NCBI GenBank assembly: GCA_947625905.1
Contig: CANQQJ010000023.1
Span: 1-53,521, forward strand
Length of the DNA stretch: 53,521 nt
Direction of reading: 5' to 3'
Source of the DNA: an uncultured Clostridia bacterium
GTDB taxonomy: Bacteria > Bacillota > Clostridia > Monoglobales > Monoglobaceae
This document shows, piece by piece, positions 37,960-46,897 of this stretch; position 1 is the first letter of the stretch; every line of letters starts with the position of its first letter. The notes under the pieces are model-generated. The model was given only the letters and a program-made list of their open reading frames with translations. It was not told the DNA's origin and ran no database searches. A program made the position numbers and the translations under genes.

Positions 37960-38264
37960 CGCTGCGTTCCCACCTCCGTCTTTCCGCCTTTGGCGGAAAT
38001 CCACCTCCTCCGGTGAGGAGGCAAACGGGCGGATAGTATCCGCCCGCGGGACGCCGAGGTCGTCGTCCCCTACGATCACATTACGCATAATGCCGTAGGG
38101 GCGGACGACCCCGGCCGCCCGTTCTATTCACTATTCGCTAATCGCTAATCACTACGTTCCCACCTCCGTCTTTCCGCCTTTGGCGGAAATCCACCTCCTC
38201 CCGGGAGGAGGCAAACGGGCGGATAATATCCGCCCGCGGGACGCCGAGGTCGTCGTCCCCTACG
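37960..38264. repeat. Mosaic repeats with two hairpin-module copies
   Basis: No gene. Two copies of a TTCCCACCTCCGTC…GGAGGAGGCAAACGGGCGGA module (37967–38036 and 38157–38226) each lead into GGGACGCCGAGGTCGTCG (38047–38074 and 38237–38264). A GTAGGGGCGGACGACCCC module (38092–38120) and ACTATTC strings lie between. The right edge overlaps the end of the next gene and gives its stop. Confidence 0.9.
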
Positions 38265-38907
38265 ACCTATTTGTTTTCGCCTTTACGAATTCGCTCAGGA
38301 GCTTCGCGCTGCCCTCGGGGCCGAGGACCGCGCTGTCGATCGAGATGTGGTAATTCGACACGTCACCCCACTTGCGGTCGGTGTAGAAATTATAATAATT
38401 CGCCCGCTTTTTGTTGGTCGATTTTATCTTGTCGAGCGCCTCTTTTTCCTTGAGCTTATAAATATCCATCACGCGCTCTAATTTATAGTCGTCCGCGGCG
38501 TGGATGAAAACGTTTATCACGTTGGGACGGTCGCGCAGGACATAGTCGGAGCAGCGGCCGACGATAACGCAGGTCTCGGTGTCGGCAAGCTCCTCGATCA
38601 CCTGCGACTGTATCCTGAAAACCGCGTCGGAGTTCAGTATGTCGCCCGAGCGGTGGTACACGTGCCTGTCGTGCTGCATACCCATGACGAGCGAGTAGAG
38701 CAGGCTGTTGGTATGCTTTTCGTCTATGCCCTCAAACAGGTCCTCCGACAGCCCGCTGCGCTTTGCGGCCATGGCGATGAGGCCCTTGTCGTAAAATCCG
38801 ATTCCGAGGATCTCGGCAAGCATTTTTCCGATCTTCATACCGCCCGAGCCGAACTGCCGTCCGAGGGTTATAACATATTTGCCGCTGTTTTCCGTCTTTT
38901 CTTCCAT
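38260..38907 (-). CDS. Cytidylate kinase-like family protein
   Basis: 215 residues of the Cytidylate_kin2 group (PF13189). P-loop-like start VITLGRQFGSGGMKIGKMLAE, then FYDKGLIAMAAKRSGLSEDL, CVIVGRCSDYVLRDRPNVINVFIHA and a basic lid (KIKSTNKKRANYYNFYTDRKWGD, split). It resembles CMP kinase but the true substrate of this group is not established. GGAGGTGCGCGAA precedes ATG at 38907. The last codons are AGG TCG TAG, where CGTAGGGG is the edge of the repeat module, so the repeat set the C-terminus. Confidence 0.85.
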   Translation of the reverse strand: MEEKTENSGKYVITLGRQFGSGGMKIGKMLAEILGIGFYDKGLIAMAAKRSGLSEDLFEGIDEKHTNSLLYSLVMGMQHDRHVYHRSGDILNSDAVFRIQSQVIEELADTETCVIVGRCSDYVLRDRPNVINVFIHAADDYKLERVMDIYKLKEKEALDKIKSTNKKRANYYNFYTDRKWGDVSNYHISIDSAVLGPEGSAKLLSEFVKAKTNRS

Positions 38908-39075
38908 TTCGCGCACCTCCGGGATAGGTCTATATATTTTATCACATTACGCGCCCGAATGCAAAGGCAAACAGAAAATTTGTTGTATAAAATTAGTGTG
39001 TTCTAATTGTGCAGATTTACTAATTATCGATCGGTTTTGTTTTTTTAATTTACATACGGGCGTGAAAAATTTATA

Positions 39076-39104
39076 TTGACAAGATTTTGAAAATGGTTTA
39101 TAAT
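39076..39104 (+). promoter_or_regulatory. Promoter of rpsF–ssb–rpsR
   Basis: TTGACA (39076–39081), 17 bases, TATAAT (39099–39104): a perfect housekeeping promoter. The leader of about 78 bases contains a CCCAA…TTGGG hairpin (39149–39166), a possible site for S6:S18 feedback. Confidence 0.88.
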
Positions 39105-39188
39105 GTTAAAGTTGTATAAATTCTTTAAATGTACAATCCTTACTCCCAACGAGAGATTGGGGGTCAAAGTCCAAAAGGAGGTGACAAA

Positions 39189-39488
39189 ATGGCAGAACAC
39201 ATTAACAAGTATGAGACGATCATGGTCCTGGACGCTACCCTGACCGAGGAAGAAACCGCGGCTCTGCTTGGCAAGTTCACGTCATTGATCGAAAAACACG
39301 GCGAGATTGAGAGCGTCGATGAATGGGGCAAGCGCAAGCTGGCCTATCCGATCAATTTCATGAACGAGGGCTACTACGTGTTGGTTAACTTTAAATCCGA
39401 TCCCGAGTTCCCCAGGGAGCTTGAGCGTGTTTACAAGATAACCGACGGCGTTATGAGAAGCATTGTCGTAAGACGCGAGGAGGATTAA
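39189..39488 (+). CDS. rpsF: Ribosomal protein S6
   Basis: 99 residues. Typical S6 blocks: YETIMVLDATLTEEE, DEWGKRKLAYPINFMNEGYYVLVNF (split by the turn) and RVYKITDGVMRSIVVRRE. S6 binds S18 on the 30S platform, and its gene clusters with ssb and rpsR across bacteria. AAAAGGAGGTGAC lies before the ATG at 39189; a longer upstream frame overlaps the leader hairpin and is rejected. Confidence 0.97.
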   Translation: MAEHINKYETIMVLDATLTEEETAALLGKFTSLIEKHGEIESVDEWGKRKLAYPINFMNEGYYVLVNFKSDPEFPRELERVYKITDGVMRSIVVRREED

Positions 39489-39490
39489 TT

Positions 39491-39973
39491 ATGATTAACA
39501 AAGCGATTATAATGGGCAGACTCACTCGTGACCCCGAGGTTCGGACGACGAACTCGGGAAAATCTGTATGCAGCTTCAGCGTTGCGGTAGACAACGGCTA
39601 CGGCGAGAACAGACAGACGGATTTCATCAACTGCGTGGCGTGGCAGAGCCAGGCCGACTTTATCGGAAGATACTTCACAAAGGGCATGATGATAATCGTT
39701 ATCGGACGTATCTCGACAAGAAGCTGGGAAGGTCAGGACGGACGCAAGAACTACACGACCGAGATCGTGGCAAGCGAGGTAAGCTTCGGAGAAACCAAGA
39801 AGGCGAGAGAGGCCAACGCGGGCTACGCGCCGCAGCAGAGCTACGCTCCCTCGTATAACCGTGCTCCGCAGCAGCAGTACGCGCAGCCGGCTCCGCAGCC
39901 GACTATGCCGAACGATCTTGACGACGACGAGTTCCTGCCGATTTCCGAGGTCGATGACGACCTTCCGTTCTAA
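39491..39973 (+). CDS. ssb: Single-stranded DNA-binding protein
   Basis: 160 residues. OB-fold from 1 to about 105 (NKAIIMGRLTRDPEVRTTNSGKSVCSFSVAV split, DFINCVAW, GRISTRSWEGQDG). A Gln/Pro/Ala/Tyr-rich linker follows, then the acidic partner-binding tail DDDLPF. This is the replicative SSB, unlike the paralogue at 1050. Starts 2 bases after rpsF. Confidence 0.97.
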   Translation: MINKAIIMGRLTRDPEVRTTNSGKSVCSFSVAVDNGYGENRQTDFINCVAWQSQADFIGRYFTKGMMIIVIGRISTRSWEGQDGRKNYTTEIVASEVSFGETKKAREANAGYAPQQSYAPSYNRAPQQQYAQPAPQPTMPNDLDDDEFLPISEVDDDLPF

Positions 39974-40008
39974 AATTTGTTAAAAATTTAATTTAAGGAG
40001 AATTTATC

Positions 40009-40254
40009 ATGGCTGAAGAAAGAAGAAACGACAGACCCCGCAGACGTCCCAAGAGAAAAGTCTGCTCGTTCTGTGTTGATAAGGTTGACCACATCGACTA
40101 TAAGGATGTGGCCAAGCTCAGAAGATATGTGACGGAGCGCGCAAAGATCCTTCCCAGAAGAATCAGCGGCTGCTGCGCCAAGCATCAGAGGCAGCTGACC
40201 GTTGCCATAAAGAGAGCGCGTCAGATTGCTCTTATGCCTTACACATCAGACTAA
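40009..40254 (+). CDS. rpsR: Ribosomal protein S18
   Basis: 81 residues. A basic N-terminus ([11 protein letters not shown]) leads to [30 protein letters not shown] and [24 protein letters not shown], the family core. The Cys pattern (CSFC, CCAKH) is the zinc-retaining form. Ends the operon before a clear terminator. Confidence 0.97.
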   Translation: MAEERRNDRPRRRPKRKVCSFCVDKVDHIDYKDVAKLRRYVTERAKILPRRISGCCAKHQRQLTVAIKRARQIALMPYTSD

Positions 40255-40261
40255 TACGGCA

Positions 40262-40292
40262 AAGGCGCCTCTGTTTCGGGGCGCCTTTGTTA
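40262..40292 (+). terminator. Terminator of the rpsF operon
   Basis: AAAGGCGCC and GGCGCCTTT form a 9-bp stem around a CTGTTTCGG-type loop, ending in TTTGTTAT. Confidence 0.88.
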
Positions 40293-40384
40293 TACTGTTA
40301 ACAATATCGAACATTCATGATTTTTATATCACGGCAACACGTTATTCTTATCATATAAACATCAACTAAAACAGGAGGATAAAA

Positions 40385-41914
40385 ATGACACAACAAAATA
40401 TCTGCATTATGATTTCCATAGTCCTTTACATGATAATCGTTCTCGGTATCGGAGTATGGTTTTCAAGACGCAACAAGACGGCCGACGACTTCTATCTCGG
40501 CGGCAGAAAGCTCGGCCCCTTCGTAACCGCGATGAGCGCCGAAGCCTCGGACATGAGCAGCTATCTGCTGATGGGCGTGCCCGGACTGGCGTATCTCACA
40601 GGTCTGGCCGACGCGTCATGGACGGCTATCGGACTTATTATCGGTACATATTTAAACTGGCTCATCGTGGCCAAAAAGCTGAGGAACTACTCGAGCTATA
40701 TCGGAGCCGCGACGATACCCGCTTTCTTCTCGGAGAGATTCAAGGATAAATCAAGAATGCTCAGCGTTATCGCGGCCATTGTTATCATCATATTCTTCGT
40801 GCCCTACACGGCCTCGGGCTTCGCGGCCTGCGGCAAGCTCTTTAACTCGCTGTTCGGCGTAAGCTATGTGGGCGCGATGATCGTGTGCGCGGCCGTTATC
40901 ATAATCTACACCATGCTTGGCGGATTCCTGGCGGCCAGCACCAGCGACTTTTTGCAGGCGATCATTATGTCGATCGCGCTTATCGTCGTTCTGATCTTCG
41001 GAACGGTTCAGGCGGGAGGCCTGGGTCAGGTCATCGAAAACGCCAAAACCCTGCCCGGATATCTGAGCCTCAGGAACATCTACGTGCCCGAGACGGGCGG
41101 CTCCGAGGTATACGGCTGGTTCCGCAGCTGCTCCATGCTGGCCTGGGGCTTGGGCTACTTCGGAATGCCCCATATTCTGCTCAGATTCATGGCCATCGGA
41201 GACGCGAAAAAGCTCAAGCTTTCAAGACGCGTGGCTTCGGTATGGGTGGTTATCTCCCTTGCGGTCGCGGTATTTATCGGCATAATCGGCATGGGTCTTG
41301 TTACAAACAACGTTATCGCGCCTCTGGCCGATTCCGAGCGCGTTATAATCGAGATATCAAAGCTTCTGAGCGGATTCGGAATCATCCCCGCTCTGGTGGC
41401 GGGCGTTATCCTCGCGGGAATCCTCGCGGCCACGATGTCCACTGCGGACTCGCAGCTGCTGGCGGCTTCCTCCTCCGTTTCTCAGAACATCGTTAAGGAA
41501 AAGCTGTTCCCCAAAATGAGCGAGGAAACCACAATGGTTATCGCGAGATTCACGCTTGTGGCGATAGCTATCGTGGCCGCTATCCTGGCGAGAGACCCCG
41601 ACAGCTCGGTATTCGGAATCGTTTCGTTCGCGTGGGCGGGCTTCGGAGCCTCGTTCGGCCCCGTTATGCTTGCGGCCCTGTTCTGGAAGAGAACCAACAA
41701 ATGGGGCGCTCTGGCGGGCATGATCGCGGGCGGCGCGATGGTATTCATCTGGAAGTACGGCATAGCGAAGCTCGGCGGACTGTTCGCCATCTACGAGCTG
41801 CTCCCCGCGTTTATCACCGGCCTGATTGCCATCATCGTCGTAAGCCTTCTCACCAAGGCCCCCGACAAGGATATAATCGACACGTTCGAAACCGTAACGG
41901 CAATGAAAGACTAA
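40385..41914 (+). CDS. putP: Sodium/proline symporter PutP
   Basis: 509 residues of the SSS family, about 13 membrane spans. The N-terminal motif FYLGGRKLGPFVTAMSAEASDMSSYLLMG is split at the turn; the sodium-site region includes ILAAIMSTADSQ-like GILAATMSTADSQLL near 350. It imports proline with Na+. AACAGGAGG precedes the ATG. It is a single-gene unit, ended by a strong terminator, with no visible proline-catabolic genes nearby. Confidence 0.93.
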   Translation: MTQQNICIMISIVLYMIIVLGIGVWFSRRNKTADDFYLGGRKLGPFVTAMSAEASDMSSYLLMGVPGLAYLTGLADASWTAIGLIIGTYLNWLIVAKKLRNYSSYIGAATIPAFFSERFKDKSRMLSVIAAIVIIIFFVPYTASGFAACGKLFNSLFGVSYVGAMIVCAAVIIIYTMLGGFLAASTSDFLQAIIMSIALIVVLIFGTVQAGGLGQVIENAKTLPGYLSLRNIYVPETGGSEVYGWFRSCSMLAWGLGYFGMPHILLRFMAIGDAKKLKLSRRVASVWVVISLAVAVFIGIIGMGLVTNNVIAPLADSERVIIEISKLLSGFGIIPALVAGVILAGILAATMSTADSQLLAASSSVSQNIVKEKLFPKMSEETTMVIARFTLVAIAIVAAILARDPDSSVFGIVSFAWAGFGASFGPVMLAALFWKRTNKWGALAGMIAGGAMVFIWKYGIAKLGGLFAIYELLPAFITGLIAIIVVSLLTKAPDKDIIDTFETVTAMKD

Positions 41915-41925
41915 AACAAAACATC

Positions 41926-41959
41926 AGCGTCACGTTTTAAAAACGTGACGCTTTTTTTT
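41926..41959 (+). terminator. Terminator of putP
   Basis: AGCGTCACGTTT and AAACGTGACGCT form a 12-bp stem followed by eight T. Confidence 0.96.
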
Positions 41960-42221
41960 ATTTTCGATATTCGCTATTCGCTAATCACTGCGTTGCTGCC
42001 TCCTCCCGGGAGGAGGCATACCCCTACCACCGCTATCGCGGTCCCCCTCCCCCACCTTACGGCAGGGGAGGCAAAATAGGCTCCCCTGCCTAAAGGAAGG
42101 GGAGCCGGGCGGCAGATTGCCGCCCCTACGGATTTGGCGTAATTCATGCGGATTGTGAAAAACCCTGTGAGGGCGAGACGGGACGTCGAGGGCGCCGTCC
42201 CCTACGAACTTGTCCCTACGT
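41960..42221. repeat. Mosaic repeats between putP and the glycine/alanine symporter
   Basis: No gene. Holds ATTCGCTAATCACT strings, CCTCCTCCCGGGAGGAGG, a module (42021–42107) closely matching the insertion in the DUF927 gene, a GGCGGCAGATTGCCGCC palindrome and GGGACGTCGAGGGCGCC (42178–42206). An ACGTAGGGAC edge directly follows the symporter stop. Confidence 0.9.
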
Positions 42222-43721
42222 TTATTCTCCGCCTTGTCTTACGGCGTCTTCGTTCTCGGCCTGGATCTTGGGGTCCATCGAGAGCATCGGCGTCACGTCG
42301 AGATGTCTGAAATGGCGGTCCACATAGTTCTTTGTACACTTATAAACAAGCGGCGACAGAACCAGCACGCCTATCAGGTTGGGCAGCATCATAAGTCCGT
42401 TGAACGTGTCCGAAAGGTCCCAAGCCAGGTTTTCACCCATCAGCGCGCCGCCCAGGATAGCGACAACGAATATGATCCTGTAGGGCATGGTCGAGCCCGT
42501 TCCGAACAGGAACTCGCAGGCTTTGGTGCCGTAATGGCTCCAGCCGAGCACCGTGGAGAACGCGAATAGCAGCATCGCTATCGCGACGAACCAAGCACCG
42601 ACAGGGCCGAAGGTCTGACCGAAAATGCTTCCCACAAGGTCACCCGTGTTGGCGATCTCGTTATAGGGCATACCGGTCTCAAGATTGAACAGTCCCGATG
42701 AAAGGATCGAAAACGCGGTCAACGTGCAGACAACGATAGTGTCGGCGAATACCTCGAAGATTCCCCACATACCCTGTCTGATAGGCTCTCTGACGTTCGA
42801 GCTTGAGTGCACCATGACCGACGAGCCGAGACCCGCCTCGTTTGAGAAAACGCCGCGCTTCATGCCCATCTGTATCGCCATGGCTATACCCGCTCCGACG
42901 CCGCCGCCCGCGGCGGCCTTGACCGAAAACGCGCCCTTGAATATCGCTCCGAACACCTCGCCGAACCTGCCGATATTTATAACGCAGATCGCGATCGTGC
43001 CCAGGAAATACAGCACTACCATGACGGGAACGATCTTTTCGGTAACGGCGGCGATCCTCTTGATACCGCCGATGATAACCAGACCCGCGAGTACCATTAC
43101 CACAATGCCCGTCACGATCCTCGGGATGTTAAAGGCCGACTGCATATTGGTGGTGATCGTGTTGACCTGCGTCATGTTTCCGATGCCGAACGACGCCAGC
43201 ATACAGAAGCAGCTGAACAGCACGGCCAGCACCATGCCTATATACTTGCAGTGCGGCTTTGAGCCCAGACCGTCGCGCAGATAGTACATTGCGCCGCCGC
43301 TCCATTCTCCGTCTCTGTTCTTTATTCTGTACAGAATACCCAGAACATTCTCCGAATAGTTTGTCATCATTCCGAAGAACGCGATCAGCCACATCCAGAA
43401 CACCGCTCCGGGGCCGCCGATAACGATTGCCGAGGCCACGCCCGCGATGTTTCCCGTTCCGACGGTGGCCGCCAGCGCCGTGCAGAGGCTCTGGAACTGC
43501 GATATCGACTTGTCCTTGGTGTGCTTTGTTACGTGCTTGTCGCCGAATATGGCGCCGATCGTGTTTTTGAACCAATGACCGATATGGCTCAGTTGGAAAA
43601 ATTTGGTAAGGCAGGTCATGAGAACGCCGACAAACGCCAGTAATATAAGTGCGGGCCATCCCCAGACTATGCCGTTTACCACGCCGTTGACCTTCGCAAC
43701 GACGTCAAGAAAGCTTTGCAT
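42222..43721 (-). CDS. Sodium:alanine/glycine symporter (AGCS family)
   Basis: 499 residues, about 11 membrane spans. Family motifs are CTALAATVGTGNIAGVASAIVIGGPGAVFWMW (split by the unwound helix), GGAMYYLRDGL and GMKRGVFSNEAGLGSS. It imports glycine or alanine with Na+. A glycine riboswitch and terminator lie in its leader, so glycine is the likely substrate. It stands alone. The weak GGGGAG site precedes the ATG. Confidence 0.93.
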   Translation of the reverse strand: MQSFLDVVAKVNGVVNGIVWGWPALILLAFVGVLMTCLTKFFQLSHIGHWFKNTIGAIFGDKHVTKHTKDKSISQFQSLCTALAATVGTGNIAGVASAIVIGGPGAVFWMWLIAFFGMMTNYSENVLGILYRIKNRDGEWSGGAMYYLRDGLGSKPHCKYIGMVLAVLFSCFCMLASFGIGNMTQVNTITTNMQSAFNIPRIVTGIVVMVLAGLVIIGGIKRIAAVTEKIVPVMVVLYFLGTIAICVINIGRFGEVFGAIFKGAFSVKAAAGGGVGAGIAMAIQMGMKRGVFSNEAGLGSSVMVHSSSNVREPIRQGMWGIFEVFADTIVVCTLTAFSILSSGLFNLETGMPYNEIANTGDLVGSIFGQTFGPVGAWFVAIAMLLFAFSTVLGWSHYGTKACEFLFGTGSTMPYRIIFVVAILGGALMGENLAWDLSDTFNGLMMLPNLIGVLVLSPLVYKCTKNYVDRHFRHLDVTPMLSMDPKIQAENEDAVRQGGE

Positions 43722-43770
43722 AGAATTTTACTCCCCTTATTTAATATATTAATTTATTTTTTTACATAAC

Positions 43771-43802
43771 AAAAAGAGCTGAAATCCAACGGATTCAAGC
43801 TC
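43771..43802 (-). terminator. Expression-platform terminator of the glycine riboswitch
   Basis: In the minus-strand RNA a GAGCU…AGCUC stem with an inner GAAUCC/GGAUUU part is followed by five U. It lies between the aptamer and the symporter start, so ligand can control read-through. Confidence 0.75.
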
Positions 43803-43843
43803 AAACAAAAATGAAGAAAAATATCGCAGCTCGCGCTGAAATA

Positions 43844-43930
43844 CCTCCGTCCTTTTGCCTGAGAGATTGGCTCTCGCCGTACACCTTCGGCCCCCGATCG
43901 GCGGCACGGTGCCGCGCGGGTTTCTCCGGA
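43844..43930 (-). ncRNA. Glycine riboswitch aptamer
   Basis: On the minus strand the hallmark strings appear in order: GGAGAAACCCG, GGGCCGAAGGTGTA, GCGAGAGCC, CTCTCAGGCAAAAGGAC. This is the conserved core of the glycine aptamer. Only one aptamer is visible, not the classical tandem pair. It controls the Na+ symporter downstream; on or off behaviour cannot be decided by eye. Confidence 0.9.
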
Positions 43931-43961
43931 GCGCCGCGCCGAATTTGACGCGACAATTTTA

Positions 43962-43992
43962 ATTATAATAATTATATCATTACATTTGACAA
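43962..43992 (-). promoter_or_regulatory. Promoter of the riboswitch–symporter unit
   Basis: Minus-strand TTGTCA (43987–43992) with TATTAT (43965–43970, 16-base gap) or TATAAT (43962–43967, 19-base gap), ending about 30 bases before the aptamer. Confidence 0.6.
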
Positions 43993-44017
43993 AATGCAAG
44001 CTTTTTTTACAAATAAT

Positions 44018-44046
44018 TTGACAAGTTTTAAATACTATAGTAAAAT
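44018..44046 (+). promoter_or_regulatory. Promoter of the zinc-ribbon/SPFH pair
   Basis: TTGACA (44018–44023), 17 bases, TAAAAT (44041–44046), 22 bases before the ATG. It is divergent from the symporter promoter. Confidence 0.82.
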
Positions 44047-44068
44047 ATATTTGATTCGAGGTGATATT

Positions 44069-45370
44069 ATGAGCGACGAAGTAAACAACGGCGCCGCCGC
44101 GCCCGACAAGGAACCCGAGATACAAAGCTTCAAATGCCCCAACTGCGGCGGCATTATGAAATGGAACATTAAAAAACGCGGCTTTATGTGCTCGTCATGC
44201 GGCACGCCCGGAGAGCTTGACACCGACAACAAAAAAGTGCTCGAACACCCTCTGTCGCAATATCAAAAGCGCGAGGACGAGCTGACGGGCGCCTCGGTCA
44301 CAAGCACCTCCGACAATTCGGACGCGGTGAACGCGCCCTCAAGCGTGCGCCGCGTCATATACTGCAAGACCTGCGGCAGCCAAATTGAGTTTGAGGCAAA
44401 CCAAACCGCGGCCGTGTGCCCCATGTGCGGCTCGTCTCAGGTGGACGCCAAGAGCCAGGTTTTCGGCATACCGCCCGACGGGGTCGTGCCCTTTATGATA
44501 GACGAGGACGACGCCAAGGCGCGCTTCAAGCAATGGGTAAGGCACCGCTGGTTCGCGCCGAGCAAACTGAAGCTGGCCTATCAGAGCGGAAAGCTGACGC
44601 CCGTCTATATCCCGATCTGGACTTACGACGTGGACGTGACCGCCGCATACGCGGGCATGGGCGGCAGAATCGTATCGGTGCGCGACGGAAAGGGAAACAT
44701 ACGCTCGCAGACCAACTGGTTCCCGGTCAGCGGCACCGTTTCGGAGCGTCTGAACGACGTTCCCGTGTTCGCCGGGACCGACAAAAACGCGAAAACGCTC
44801 AGCGGCATACTTCCGTTCAACACCCAGGAGGGCAGCTATCCCTATTCCCCCGCTTTTCTGTCGGGCGTGAACTCTGAGAGATACGCGTTTTCGGCGGTCG
44901 AGGGCTTCGGCCGCGTCAAGGCTCAAATCGACGCCGAACTGAAGGCCCGCGCGCAAAACTCGATAATCGCGCAGGGCTTCAACACCGCCACGGTCACAAG
45001 GGTAAGCGCGGATTACGGCGAACCGGGCTACAAGCAGATACTGGCGCCCGTGTGGATATCAAACTTTGTGTACAATAAAAAGAATTATACCTACGCCATA
45101 AACGGCGACACGGGCAACGTATGCGGCGAGCGGCCCTACAGCCCGATAAAGATAGCGGCCGCGGCCCTTATCGCGGCTGCCGCATTAGTGCTGTTTTTGA
45201 TATGGGATATGTCAACGCTGAACAACGGCACGCAGCCTCAGGAGCCCGGCGGCTACTATCAGTATTATGACGACTATGATGATTACGAAGGCTATGACGG
45301 CTATTATAACAGCGGCGGTTCTTATTACAGCTATCCCGACCTGAGCGGCGGAGAGATAACGCAGAATTAA
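44069..45370 (+). CDS. Double zinc-ribbon membrane protein (YdjG-like)
   Basis: 433 residues. Two N-terminal four-Cys ribbons are seen: FKCPNCGGIMKWNIKKRGFMCSSCG (split by the loop, about 22–46) and YCKTCGSQIEFEA…AVCPMCGSSQ (about 97–122). A soluble beta-rich region (about 125–365) carries YIPIWTYDVDVTA and APVWISNFVYNKKNYTY. One membrane span (IAAAALIAAAALVLFLIW, about 375–392) and a Tyr/Asp/Gly-rich tail follow. It resembles YdjG of the Bacillus ydjFGHI envelope-stress group. It is followed at 38 bases by an SPFH gene, the expected partner. GAGGTG precedes the ATG at 44069. Confidence 0.75.
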   Translation: MSDEVNNGAAAPDKEPEIQSFKCPNCGGIMKWNIKKRGFMCSSCGTPGELDTDNKKVLEHPLSQYQKREDELTGASVTSTSDNSDAVNAPSSVRRVIYCKTCGSQIEFEANQTAAVCPMCGSSQVDAKSQVFGIPPDGVVPFMIDEDDAKARFKQWVRHRWFAPSKLKLAYQSGKLTPVYIPIWTYDVDVTAAYAGMGGRIVSVRDGKGNIRSQTNWFPVSGTVSERLNDVPVFAGTDKNAKTLSGILPFNTQEGSYPYSPAFLSGVNSERYAFSAVEGFGRVKAQIDAELKARAQNSIIAQGFNTATVTRVSADYGEPGYKQILAPVWISNFVYNKKNYTYAINGDTGNVCGERPYSPIKIAAAALIAAAALVLFLIWDMSTLNNGTQPQEPGGYYQYYDDYDDYEGYDGYYNSGGSYYSYPDLSGGEITQN

Positions 45371-45408
45371 TAATATTTATTATAAAACAGGAAAGAGAGG
45401 TAATTATT

Positions 45409-46395
45409 ATGGCATGGTTCGGACAAGGCAGAGACACTATTGAATGGGACGAGTCGCGATCGGACGTCCTTTGCCGCAAGTGGCCCGCCAAGGAGATCAA
45501 GAAGGGCTCGCACCTTATCGTGCGTCCCGGTCAGAAGGCTGTCTTCTATGCCGACGGAGTGGAAACGGGTGTGTTTGAAAAAGAGGGAAATTTTGATATC
45601 GACTCGGAGATCACGCCGTTCCTCGGCACCTTAAAGGGCTGGATACACCTGTTCGGCGACACGGGCATGAGAGCCGAGGTATACTTTATAAACACAAAAC
45701 AGGTGACGGTCAACTGGGGAACAAGACAGAGGATCATGATACCCACAGCCGAGGTCCCCACGGGCATCCCTGTGGGAATGAACGGAAACGTCATAGTGAA
45801 GTTCTCGGACGACCCAGAGGCGATAAAAGGCTTTATATCGGCTATCGCGGGCGTTAAGGACGAGTTCACTATCGACGATATATCGGAGCGTATCATGGGC
45901 AAGCTCAACGCTGTCGTTGCCGAGGCTGTTTTAAAGGGCCAAAGCAACATATCGACCAACGCGCTGATCAGCATACAGGCGAACAGCCTCGAGATAGGAA
46001 ACGATATATGCGCGCGCCTGAACACGATCACCAACACCTTCGGAATGGACACGGTCGATCTGACGATCGCCGACGTGAACTATCCGGAGGACGTTATGAA
46101 GGTGGCCGAGCAGGTAGCGGCGACATCGTTTGTCGGAAACAACGTGGCGAACTACGCGGCGGTGCAGATGGCCAACAGCATGAACAACCCGGGCGCGGGA
46201 AACAACGTGGCGGCCGCGGGCGCACAGATGGGAATGGGGCTGGCCATGGCGCAGCAGATGACGCAGCAGATGAACGCGCAGCAAAACGCAGCCGCGGCGC
46301 AGCAAACGGCGCCCGCGGGAGACAGATTCTGCCCCAAATGCCGCAAAATGGTGACAGGCAAATTCTGCTCCGAATGCGGCACCGAAACGGTTTAA
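45409..46395 (+). CDS. SPFH/band-7 protein with C-terminal zinc ribbon (YdjI-like)
   Basis: 328 residues. The SPFH-type domain runs from about 15 to 240 (HLIVRPGQKAVFYADGVETGVFEKEG split, VTVNWGTRQRIMIPTAEVP). A Gln/Ala/Met-rich flexible segment follows (GLAMAQQMTQQMNAQQNAAAA split), then a zinc ribbon FCPKCRKMVTGKFCSECGTETV. No signal peptide. Relatives form membrane-bound scaffolds with YdjG-like partners under envelope stress. A decayed copy of its last 15 codons lies at 50388–50440. Confidence 0.82.
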   Translation: MAWFGQGRDTIEWDESRSDVLCRKWPAKEIKKGSHLIVRPGQKAVFYADGVETGVFEKEGNFDIDSEITPFLGTLKGWIHLFGDTGMRAEVYFINTKQVTVNWGTRQRIMIPTAEVPTGIPVGMNGNVIVKFSDDPEAIKGFISAIAGVKDEFTIDDISERIMGKLNAVVAEAVLKGQSNISTNALISIQANSLEIGNDICARLNTITNTFGMDTVDLTIADVNYPEDVMKVAEQVAATSFVGNNVANYAAVQMANSMNNPGAGNNVAAAGAQMGMGLAMAQQMTQQMNAQQNAAAAQQTAPAGDRFCPKCRKMVTGKFCSECGTETV

Positions 46396-46398
46396 TAT

Positions 46399-46757
46399 TT
46401 AACGGGCGGCAATCTGCCGCCCGTTTGCCTCGCCCCTTGGGGAGAGGTGGATTTCCGCCATTGGCGGAAAGACGGAGAGGGGTCAACATAGGTACTAGAT
46501 ATTAGTAACCCCTCTCAGTCGCCTTCGGCGCCGGCTCTCCCCAAGGGGCGAGCCGGGACGTCGAGGGCGCCGTCCCCTACAACTACTTCCTCCCGGGAGG
46601 TGGTGTCTGCGGCCGGAGCCGCGAAGCGGGTTCGTGGCACCATAATATTCCATTTCCTCAGATAAACGAGGCCACAAATCATTAACGCAAGAGGGCATGA
46701 GGCGATAGCCTGACGGAGGTGGGAATGTAGTGATTTGTGAATCACTAATCACTACTT
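46399..46757. repeat. Mosaic repeats after the SPFH gene
   Basis: No gene. Starts with a perfect ACGGGCGGCA–TGCCGCCCGT hairpin that can end transcription. Then come the GCCCCTTGGGGAGAGG…CTCTCCCCAAGGGGCGAGCC inverted structure (46427–46553), GGGACGTCGAGGGCGCC (46554–46580) and a longer TCCTCCCGGGAGG…GACGGAGGTGGGAA module with about 100 bases of filler, ending in GTAGTGATTTGTGAATCACTAATCACTAC-type strings. Confidence 0.88.
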
Positions 46758-46860
46758 TAATTTTTTGACATCATTTTTCAAAAAACACTTTTATTAGATA
46801 TTTATAATTTGTCGTTTCTTTGATTAATTATTGACTTAGCCCGATTTGCGGCGGGGTTTA

Positions 46861-46890
46861 TTGACAATCGCTTTTTCTCTGTGCTAAAAT
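46861..46890 (+). promoter_or_regulatory. Promoter of the ABC exporter pair, apparently leaderless
   Basis: TTGACA (46861–46866), 18-base spacer, TAAAAT (46885–46890). The start codon ATG is at 46898, exactly where transcription should start, and no ribosome binding site is present between them. Confidence 0.75.
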
Positions 46891-46897
46891 TTACACC

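Noticed and set aside
39149-39166. Proven S6:S18 leader motif before rpsF
   Set aside because: A hairpin is there, but the characteristic CCG element is not evident, so it is noted only as a possible feedback site.
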